64,000 nt of DNA from Pollenia angustigena (Eukaryota > Arthropoda > Insecta > Diptera > Polleniidae): the NCBI GenBank assembly GCA_930367215.1, contig OV884056.1, forward strand, positions 54,808,308 through 54,872,307. The letters run 5' to 3'. Positions 36,044 through 44,912 of the stretch are shown here, piece after piece. Position numbers and translations under genes: made by a program. Each line of letters starts with the position of its first letter. Positions within the stretch are counted from its first letter, which is position 1. Under the pieces are notes generated by a model that saw nothing but the letters and a program-made list of their open reading frames with translations, had not been told where the DNA came from and searched no databases.

Positions 36044-38756
36044 ATGAATAAATTTTGCTGCAATCCGTTTAACAAGAGTGGACATCGTTCGAAAAAGATA
36101 AAAGTATTAAAATTAACTGGTGTTTCGAAGCGATACATGAATGAATTAAATATACAATACGGTGAAGAAGCAGAATTCATTTGCCCCAAGTGTAAAATCG
36201 ATTTGTCTCAACAAGCAAATGCATTGAAACAAATGCAGCCACAATCCGAGAGTGAAATGACAAGTGAACAAAATGTTTCATCTGATAGTGAGGCAGACAT
36301 TCCGATGGTCAATATGTCTTTGAGTCCTTTGAATGAGGCTATTACCACTTTAGGTGAAACGCCTATTAGAAAAAGAAAGTTGCGAAGTGAAACATACAGG
36401 AAAGAGAAAAAAGGCAAGGTTATGAGTGCAATCGCGACAATATTTGATGAAGGCTCTGATAACGAATGCAGTCAAGCAGATGACGTTGATAACGGCAAAC
36501 AAATGATTGAGCAGTTGAAAATAAAATTCAATTTAGCGACCACTTTTCCGGAGAAAAATCTCATTTTATCTGTGCTGCCTCAATCATGGTCTATACGCAA
36601 GATTTCTGAATAGTTTCAAACATCTTTTTACATCGCGAGAAGAAGCAAAGAATTAGTTCGACAGAAGGGCATATTGGCGACTCCCACCATTTGGCTCAAG
36701 GACCCTCAGCGAAGCAACGGTGAAATTAATTCAAGATTTTTACTGCAATGATGACAACAGCCGCGCCTGCCCAGGTACACGTGACTACCCAGGCAGAAAT
36801 TACGACTCTTCTAAATAATATGTACCGCCACAACCCTGTAAATACAAAATTGCGACTCTACCAAAAATATGGTACCATCACAACACTGTAGATACAAAAT
36901 TACAACCTTAGTTTTTTAATACCGTTTTTAAATAAGATTCAACACCGGTACAACACCCTAAATACAAATATACGACTTTAGTTTTTTAAAGTCGTAGGTA
37001 TTTACAATAAAACTATACCGCTATAACACTGCATTAAACCTTTATTTCCTAATACCGTGTATATAATAATTCTATAATGACGCTGCAACGCTGTATATAC
37101 AAAAATGTAGTCTTATTAATTTAATAGTTTCGTATTAAAATAAAAACACATAAACCTTTTTAGGTTAGAAAATATACAAATTTTTGCTTGTTTATTTAGC
37201 GAATTTATATTTGTAACAATATTGAAAATAAGAGTCGGAAGACGGTTGTGACTACGTTGTAAATTCGTGAATCCAACATTGTAAATTTAAATTTACAGTG
37301 CTGTGACAACACCAAAAAGAAGAGTCGGAAGACGCACATTTGGCGTTATCATTTTAATATTGTGACAGCATTGTAAATTTGGTTAACAGTACGTTGTATT
37401 GATGTTGATAGTACCCCCTGCAACGTCGGCACAACGTCGTGGTGATTGTCTTTTTCTGCCTGGGTATGTTATCACACGTGAAGATGGAGAAAAAGTACAC
37501 AAGCAGCGCAGATTATTATTATGTAATCTATCCGAAGCATACCATCAGTTCAATGAGAAATACCCAGCAGAAAAAGTGGGATTTTCTAAGTTTGCCATCC
37601 TACGACCAAAAGAATGCGTGCTGGCATTAGACAGGCACCGAACGCATTCAGTCTGCGTTTGCATGTTTCATCAAAACATCAAATTAATTTTCTTTCCATG
37701 CAAGAAATTGAAAGTATTTCACGGTGAAATTGAAACATATAGGGACCTCCTGTCGAAGTCGTTGTGCGCATACCCCACGGAAAATTGTCATCTGTCCAAA
37801 TGCGACAATTGTCCGAAGATTGACGAGCTAGAGCAATATTTGGCGGAAAAGTTTGAACAGCTGTTAATTCAGGAGGTGCATTTCAAACAGTGGATAATTA
37901 GCAGCGGCAGATGTTCCCTTGAGACCGTGGTAAAGCAGATTCCGGAATTCATCGAGGAATTCGGATTCAAGTTGAATGAACTGAAGGCGCACCATTTCAT
38001 ATCCGAGATGCAATCGAAATTTCTAAAGGAAAGTAAGGAGAAATTAGCCCAAAATGAATTCATTGTGAAGCGACTTTGCCGAGAATTACACTTTTCTCGT
38101 TCAGGATGAAATTCAGGCTTATCACTGGGCAAACGACCAGTGCACGGTGCATCCTTTTTGCATTTATTTCAAAAACGAAGATAACGAACTACAGACCGTA
38201 AGCCTTGTTGTTGTCGCGGAGAGTTTAGCTCATAATTATGTGTCCGTTTATTTATTTCAAATGAAACTGTTTGAATTCTTAAGATCAAAATTCGATGCAA
38301 TCGACAAAGTAACGTTTTTCTCAGACGGCGCGGCTTCTCAGTACAAGAATAAAAAAAATTTTTACAATCTTTGCATAATTGAAGAAGAACAAAACTGCAA
38401 GGTCGAGTGGCACTTTTTCGCGACGTCCCACGGTAAGGGCCCATGCGATGCGTTAGGGGGAACCCTAAAAAATGGCGACTAAGGCAAGTTTGCAAAGGCC
38501 ATATACTGACCAGATCTTAAATGTACAACATTTGTTTCCGTGGATTCAAAGCAAGGAAATTGCCATTAACACAGTTTTATGCACTCAAAAAGAACACGAT
38601 GCCATGGAGCGACGAATTCAAAACAGATATAATAATGTCAAAACTATAACTGGAACGCAAAAGTTTCATTGCTTCATACCAAATATTTCTGATATGTCAA
38701 TTAATGTAAAGCGGTACTCGTCGTCCGCCGACGTGCTAAATTTAAAGTTACTTTAA
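36044..38756 (+). pseudogene. DDD-type transposase-like gene, several lesions
   Basis: Starts MNKFCCNPFNKSGH with an N-terminal C..C-type domain (CPKC). A TAG at 36611 and a shift near 36690 follow. The frame resumes after a MITE at 37465 (VITREDGEKVHKQRRLLL), with THSVCVCMFHQN and a CHLSKCDNCPK cluster. A shift near 38070 precedes the acidic motif DFAENYTFLVQDE. The next motif is FFSDGAASQYKNKKNF (about 38330), then FFATSHGKGPCDALGG (about 38425-38460). A last shift leads to the C-terminus with GTQKFHCFIP, ending at 38756. Conserved Asp residues in DFAENY, SDGAA and CDALGG suggest an RNase H-like DDD catalytic triad. I know this protein type from many insect and cnidarian genomes as multicopy and unnamed; assignment to Sola is tentative. 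Confidence 0.8.
36788..37464. mobile_element. MITE with CCCAGGCAGAAA termini, TSD TA, inside the DDD gene
   Basis: 677 bp. CCCAGGCAGAAA at the left and TTTCTGCCTGGG at the right are exact inverted repeats, flanked by TA (36786-36787, 37465-37466). Removing it joins the GTRDY and VITRED codons in frame. The interior has repeated ACAACNCTGTAAATACAAAATT-like motifs and AGAGTCGGAAGACG twice. A TA TSD points to Tc1/mariner-type mobilisation. Confidence 0.88.
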
Positions 38757-39768
38757 TTTTATAATGATGCCAAGACAATTGAAATTTTTAATAAATATGG
38801 TAATTAAGTATAAGCAGCAAAATAAGAAAGATTTTTTCTTCATAAGTGTATTTTTAACTGTAAAATAATTTTTAAAATGTATTTTTAACAAGGTGGTCTC
38901 TTAAATGCTCTTCTCCTGTCCAAACAAGGAGTCGGGGCCCATTTTTTTTATTGCTTTTTCAATTAAAGCCTGATTCAATACCTTTCCAACGAGCTATCAC
39001 TCGTTGCGATCGCTTTAGTAGTTTTTTTTTTTAAACAACTTTCAATGAGGTCCCTTATGAAGAATTCTTCAATTTTGTCACATGACAGTGGTGTACACCA
39101 CCACTAAACCAGTCACTATAAAAAAAAAAAAAAAATATGTAGGTACATTATTTTTTGCTGGGCAATCGATTGAGACTATTTATTTTAAAATCGGAGAGGG
39201 GTTGTCCAAAAATTTGCCAATTTTGATCGTTTTCATATGGAATTGCTCGATATATGAAAATTTTTGCAACAAGATTTTGAATCGCTCCCGCCTCTTATTT
39301 TGTTAGGTTTGGAAAAAAATACATGTGGCAAAAAATGGGTGAGTTTGGTTGAGGGTAAAAGGCTCCTCATCGAGGTTAAAGTTCAAGGGAAAAGTGAAAA
39401 AATTCATAAAATGTCCAATAACTGCTGCACCTAGAGTAATAAAATGTAAGACTGACCTCCATTAATTTTTGCTCCCCAACATTTATGTGGAACATACTTA
39501 TACCCTTTCTCTGTTTTTTAAGGGGCTTGTCCTACAAAAGTAACGGCTCTGAATGGTTTTAACATGGCAAAATCCAGGCCTATCTCGGTTTACTCCTTCA
39601 TCCCAATTGTGGACACAAACCTCCTCGTGGTGCCTCCTGGGGTAGCTACCTTTACCATCCGATAAGGGTAGTGAGCTAAAATGTGCCGCGCGTTCATCCC
39701 AAAGAACGATAAAAAGTGGGTTGAGGCGACGGGTTAGTAGCCCACCCTTGGAAAAGAACATTATTACT

Positions 39769-42700
39769 ATGAAAAAACGAAGAAGAAAATTAATGAACTC
39801 CTCTAATGATGACAACCCCCGCAAACGTTTAAAGGACCACGATCTGCGTATATGCACCTGGAATGTAAGAACTCTCTATAGAGACGGTGCAGTGTACGCA
39901 CTGGTGGACGTACTTGAAAAGTACAAAGCCGATATTACCGCCTTACAGGAAGTGCGATGGAATGGGACAGGCGTAACAACAACACCAAAAGGCGACGCAC
40001 TGTACTATAGCTGCCATAAAACTAGACATGAGTTTGGCTGTGGATTTGTGGTAAGCCGGAGATTGAAACACCTAGTATCTAGATTCACTCCGTTGGATGA
40101 GAGACTGGCCAAGTTCTTTAACATCAGTCTAATTTGTGCCCATGCCCCGACCGAAGAAAAGGACGAACTGATCAAAGATACATTCTATGAGCGCCTAGAG
40201 AGAGAATATGACCGCTGCTCCGACCATGACCTTAAAATAGTGCTAGGGGATTTTAATGCTAAAATAGGAAGGGAGAATATATTTGACCCAATAGTCAGAA
40301 AATTTAGCCTTCACGAAGAAACTTCCGATAACGGAATGAGGTTAATAGACTTCGCAGCGGCAAAAAATATGGTAGTTAGCAGCACCAGATTTAAACATCT
40401 CGACATTCATAAGGCCACGTGGTTGTCCCCGGATCAAACAACGAGTAACCAAATTGATCATGTTGTGATTGATGGAAGGCATTCATCCAGTGTGTTGGAC
40501 GTACGAACGATCCGAGGTGCCAACATAGATTCGGATCACTACCTTGTAGCAGCAAATGTTCGCACTCGTCTTAGTGTAGCGCGAAACGTACGATCTGACG
40601 CAGCAAGGAAGCTGGACATCGGAAAGCTACAGACACAACAGACAGCTACGGCATACTCCACTCGACTGACCCAACTGCTAGAAGAAAGCACTCCTCGTCC
40701 CGATAATGTAACAGCACAATGGCAAATCATTGCCCACTCCATGGAAAATGCAGCAAAATCCGTACTTGGGTACCAAGGGCCTCCCCAAAGGAACCCATGG
40801 TATGACCAGGAGTGCCGTAATGCTACTGAAGCAAAAAATGTCGCATATATGGCAACGTTGCAATCGGTAGCAACACGTAATGCGAAGGAGAGGTATCGGG
40901 AGAAAAGGAGAGAGGAGAAACGCCTTTTCCGAAAGAAGAAGAGAGAAATGGAAAGGCGGGAGTGTGAGCAAATCGAGATGTACATGAGTCAAAATGAAGT
41001 CCGAAAATTTTTTGGTACAGGCACATTCTCCAGCAGAGATAAAGAAGGTAATCTGGTGACTGAACATAAAGCGTGCTGAGGATGTGGAAAGATCACTTTT
41101 CCGAACTGTTGGTATCTGGTTGTAGCGGCGACGAAGATACTTCAGAACCAATCGCAGAGGACGGTATTGAGTGCATACCGCCTTGCCAAAATGAGGTGGA
41201 AGCAGCAATATCTCGGCTAAAGAACAATAAGGCAGCAGGAGCCGATGGATTACCAGCTGAGCTGTTTAAGACCGGAGGTGACATGCAGATAAGGCGCATG
41301 CATCAGCTCGTTTTTTCTATTTGGCAAGAAGAACGCATGCCCGATGATTGGAACCTAAGCATACTATGTCCCGTGCACAAAAAAGGAGACAAGACAATAT
41401 GTGCCAATTACAGAGGAATAAGTCTCCTGCCCAGTGCATATAAAATAATTTCGAGCGTATTGTGTGACAGACTTAAATCTAAAGTTTGAGAGATAATTGG
41501 GCCATATCAATGCGGCTTTAGACCTGGCAAATCCACCATCGAGCAGATATTCACACTACGCCGACAGCCCCATACGATCAAAGGTGTTTCAGGCCATGTC
41601 TGAGTTTGGTATCCCGGCAAAACTTATACGACTTTGCAGAATGAGTCTTACTGATACGCGATCTTCAGTCAAAATAGGAAAAAACCTCTCCGGACCATTC
41701 AGTACCAAGCGAGGTTTCAGACAAGGAGATAGTCTCTCGTGTGACCTCTTTAATATCCTGCTGGAAAAGGTTATACGAGACGCAGATGTGAATAGAACTG
41801 GCACACTATACACAAAACAACACATGCTACTTGCATATGCTGACGATATTGACATCATGGGTCGAACACTGCGAGCAGTGACTGCCACCTTTGAAAAAGT
41901 CGAAAAAGAATCTGCTAAAGTGGGTCTGGTGGTAAACGCAGATAAAACAAAGTTGATGGTATCAACGCACAGGTCGTCTAGTAGACTCGGGCCAACAGTG
42001 GAAGTTGAAAACATTTTTTTTTTTTTTTTTTTATTTATTTATTAATTGAATTGCTCCATACACAAGACTAAGAGTCTTATTTTGCAGTATGGAACTGAGA
42101 ATATGTTAAACTTTAAATCATTAATTAATTAATAACTTAATAACTAACTACAATTTTTATATAAGTAATTAAAAAACAATTTAATTTAAACAATAAAGAA
42201 AAAAAAAATAAGATAATTTAATTTAAATATTTAAAAAAGTATAAAACAATAGATTTTAATAATCAAAAATTTAGATAATTTTATATTTTTTAATCTCAAG
42301 TAATTATGTTTCAAAGTGCTATGCCGAAAACAGTTTAAAAGTTAACTTTGAAATAGTCAACGATTTTATCTACCTCGGCACCGCCATAAACAAAACGAAC
42401 AACATCAGTTTTGAAATTAAAAGAAGAACTATACTGGCTAATAGATGCTACTTTGGACTAAGTAAGCAGTTTAAGAGCAAACAGACAAAAATCACATTAT
42501 ACAAGTCACTGATACTACCCGTAAAATTTATGGACCCATCTGCGTTGACGGAGAATATCGGTGTCGTATGAACCATGAGCTGTATGAGCTGTATGCCGAC
42601 ATTGACATTGTGAAGCGTATAAAACTACACCGATTGCGTTGGCTTGGCCATGTTGTGCGAATGGAAGAAAATGCTCCAGCTAAAAAGGCATTCGAATACG

Positions 42701-42867
42701 CGCCTGGTGATGGTTCACGCAGAAGAGGAAGACCAAAACTCCGATGGAAAGATCAGGTGGAGGAAGACATTTCAAAGCTTGGTGTAATAAATTGGAGAAG
42801 GAGTGCGAAAGATCGAGGCGCATGGAAGAATATTCTTTGTTCGGCTACAGGAACAAACGTTCTGTAA
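39769..42867 (+). pseudogene. RTE-type endonuclease/reverse transcriptase, disrupted
   Basis: Start ATG at 39769 (MKKRRRKLMNSS). The APE endonuclease shows ICTWNVRTLY, LQEVRWNG, LGDFNAKIG, IDHVVID and SDHYLV. A frameshift lies near 41076, after NLVTEHKA. RT then reads through NNKAAGADGLPAELFK and NYRGISLLPSAYKI. A TGA at 41488 precedes CGFRPGKSTIEQIF, and around 41560 a deletion removes the expected motif A segment with its catalytic Asp. LLAYADDIDIMG (motif C) is intact at about 41829. A 313-bp insertion (42013-42325) splits the thumb region. The C-terminus (RLRWLGHVVRM, GRPKLRWKDQV) ends at 42867. At least five lesions: dead. Confidence 0.92.
42013..42325 (-). mobile_element. SINE-like or short retroposed insertion, TSD GAAAAC
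   Basis: A 313-bp insertion interrupting the RTE RT frame, with GAAAAC on both sides (42007-42012, 42326-42331). It starts with a run of about 18 T followed by ATTTATTTATT, i.e. a poly(A) tail on the minus strand. The rest is AT-rich. I see no tRNA-derived A/B boxes, so the source is unknown. Confidence 0.65.
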
Positions 42868-42906
42868 TAGCCATTTAAGTAAGTAAGTAGTAAGTCCTAC
42901 AAAAGT

Positions 42907-43400
42907 TAGTTTTTTATGAATTTTACCCCCATCGTCTTAACAAGTTCCAGGGCGCCTCTGGAGGATTCAAATGTACAACAAACCCCCATTGATTTTTCCT
43001 CCCCAACACTTTTGTAGAACATTCTTACCTTCTATCTCTGCCCTTAGGGTACTTTCCCTTCAAATAAAGATTTATAAATTTGCCCCCTCGTTCTTACTAC
43101 TTTCAGGGCGCCTCTGGAGGGGTCAAATGTATGATCGACCATTGATTTTTCTCACACAACATTTTTGTGGAAGACACCAACCTTCCATATCTGCTACTTA
43201 GGGTACTTCCCTTCAAATAAGGTTTTATAAATTTGCCCTCTCGACCTAACTACTTTAATTGCACCTCTGGACGTGTCAAATGTACATACCGAACCTCTTT
43301 CTCTGCTCTTTAGGGTACCTCCTATACACATTTTTTATATATAAATTTTGTCCTAATTGTTCTAAGTGGTTCCCATACAAAAAACCATTTTTGTATCTTA
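42907..43400 (+). repeat. 160-bp subrepeat array, copy A (main part)
   Basis: Landmark CCTCTGGAGG... occurs near 42954, 43113 and 43264, each followed by CAAATGTA, a CYCMACA segment, TYTGCYSYTTAGGGTAC and TTTGCCCYCTCG. Same orientation as copy C (51730-52350), opposite to copy B (44280-44912). Confidence 0.85.
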
Positions 43401-43686
43401 ATTTTTTTTTTATTAAATTAAGTTCAATTACAAGTTTGAGTGCGATATGTATGTATATTATTTTAATTTATTAATTTAATTTTGTAATAAGTGGATATTT
43501 TTCCTATTTTCGGTAATGACTTGTTGTAAATAATTTATCTTCCTCGTTGCGGCACAAAATATTGTTGTAGTCCTCTATTAGTTTTACACCTCTTTCGGCA
43601 GAATCGTTGACAACATGCAATTTTCGCAGTTTTTCTAGTGAGAGAGAGATAAAGAGAAATACACGGAATAACTGTCGGGCAGTCAC

Positions 43687-44115
43687 ATGGAGGAATCTTA
43701 TAATGAAGATAGCGGGACAGAAGAGGGTAGAGTAAATGTTTCTCCAGTACCTTTTTGCGACTTCGAAAGTGTTAAAAGAATTTCATTGTCACCAAAAGAA
43801 GTTAACGAAGAGTTCATGGAGAAAAATTTGAGTCCTTATGTTACAGTAGACACAGGAAAAATGTTTACTCGCCTCGGATTGTCAAAAGATTTTCTTGATG
43901 GTGATCCAGAAACTTGGGAAAAGCATGAAGACTACCAACCATCACTAGAAACACTGCGAAAATTGCATATTGTCAACGAGTCTGCCCAAAGAGGTGTAAA
44001 ACTAATAGAGGACTACAACAATATTTTGTGCCGCAACGAGGAAGATAAATTATTTCTACTGCAAGTCGTTACCGAAAATAGGAAAAATATCCACTTTATT
44101 ACAAAATTAAATTAA
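43687..44115 (+). CDS. Unrecognised 142-residue ORF in the foldback loop
   Basis: A complete open frame starting MEESYNEDSGTEEG. The first half is acidic, the second half helical (ETLRKLHIVNESAQRGVKL, then IEDYNNILCRNEEDKLFLL). The last roughly 55 codons lie in the inverted arm: the minus strand at 43504-43640 encodes nearly the same peptide (KLRKLHVVNDSAERGVKLI). The first roughly 85 codons are single-copy loop sequence. I recall similar AERGVxLIxDYN C-termini in uncharacterised repeat-encoded insect proteins, but I cannot name the family. It could be the 3' exon of a captured or transposon gene. Confidence 0.55.
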   Translation: MEESYNEDSGTEEGRVNVSPVPFCDFESVKRISLSPKEVNEEFMEKNLSPYVTVDTGKMFTRLGLSKDFLDGDPETWEKHEDYQPSLETLRKLHIVNESAQRGVKLIEDYNNILCRNEEDKLFLLQVVTENRKNIHFITKLN

Positions 44116-44245
44116 TAAATTAAAATTATATACATACATATCGTACTCAATTTCTACTGCAAGTCGTTACCGAAAATAGGCAAAATATCCACTTTATTAC
44201 AAAAATAAATTAAAAAAATTTAAATAATGTACATACATATCGCAC
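44055..44245. repeat. ~95-bp tandem duplication at the ORF 3' end
   Basis: TTTCTACTGCAAGTCGTTACC and the following CGAAAATAGG.AAAATATCC occur at about 44054 and again at about 44150. The second copy lies just past the stop codon. The left arm has a single inverted counterpart near 43500. Confidence 0.75.
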
Positions 44246-44279
44246 TCAAACTTGTAATTGAACTTAATTTAATAAAAAA

Positions 44280-44912
44280 AATTTAAGGTACATATATAAA
44301 AATGGTTTTTTGTATGGGAACCACTTAGAACAATTAGGACAAAATTTATATATAAAAAATGTGTATAGGAGGTACCCTAAAGAGCAGAGAAAGAGGTTCG
44401 GTATGTACATTTGACAAGTCCAGAGGTGCAATTAAAGTAGGTAGGTCGAGAGGGCAAATTTATAAAACCTTATTTGAAGGGAAGTACCCTAAGGAGCAGA
44501 TATGGAAGGTTGGTGTCTTCCACAAAAATGTTGTGTGAGAAAAATCAATGGTCGATCATACATTTGACCCCTCCAGAGGCGCCCTGAAAGTAATAAGAAC
44601 GAGGGGGCAAATTTGAAAATCTTTATTTGAAGGGAAAGTACCCTAAGGAGCAGAGATAGAAGGTAAGAATGTTCTACAAAAGTGTTGGGGAGGAAACATC
44701 AATGGGGGTTTGTCATACATTTGAATCCTCCAGAGGCGCCCTGGAACTTGTTAAGACGATGGGGGTAAAATTCATAAAAAACTAACTTTTGTAGGACAAG
44801 CCCCTTAAAAACAGAGATAGGGTATAAGTATGTTCCACAAAAATGTTGGGGAGCAAAAATTAATGGAGGTCAGTCTTACATTTTACTACCCTAGGTGCGA
44901 CTCCGCAGCAGT
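44280..44912 (-). repeat. 160-bp subrepeat array, copy B
   Basis: Inverted copy of A and C, with the landmarks CCAGAGGCGCCCTG and CAGAGGTGCAATT. It forms the right arm of the first foldback and the left arm of the second palindrome. It ends abruptly at GCAGCAGT where the LTR-like block is inserted. Confidence 0.85.

Larger units (their letters stand above)
35059..39248 (+). mobile_element. Long-TIR DNA transposon with DDD-type gene (Sola-like?), TSD GATA
   Basis: 4,190 bp. Termini are GAGCAATTCCATATGAAA at both ends. GATA is duplicated at 35055-35058 and 39249-39252. The inverted arms are exceptionally long: left about 35059-35605, right about 38829-39248, sharing TGGTGGTGTACACCACT, GAATTCTTCA and CAAACAAGGAGTCGGGG. 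The interior encodes the broken gene at 36044-38756. A 4-bp TSD and G-initial termini fit what I recall of the Sola superfamily, but I cannot verify the class. The left arm has about 100 bp (35370-35465) not present in the right. Confidence 0.85.
39542..42893 (+). mobile_element. RTE-type LINE, TSD GTCCTACAAAAGT
   Basis: A 13-bp exact target-site duplication (39529-39541 and 42894-42906) bounds a non-LTR element with one endonuclease-RT ORF. It ends in a short TAAG-type tandem tail (TTAAGTAAGTAAGTAG), as in RTE-clade elements, not poly(A). About 230 bp of 5' UTR precedes the ORF. It is inserted in the left arm of the foldback composite. Confidence 0.93.

Noticed and set aside
36044..38756. 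Host protein-coding gene with introns
   Set aside because: The gaps between frames are stops and single-base shifts rather than GT..AG introns, and the one long gap is a TIR-bearing MITE with a TA duplication. The whole lies between long TIRs.
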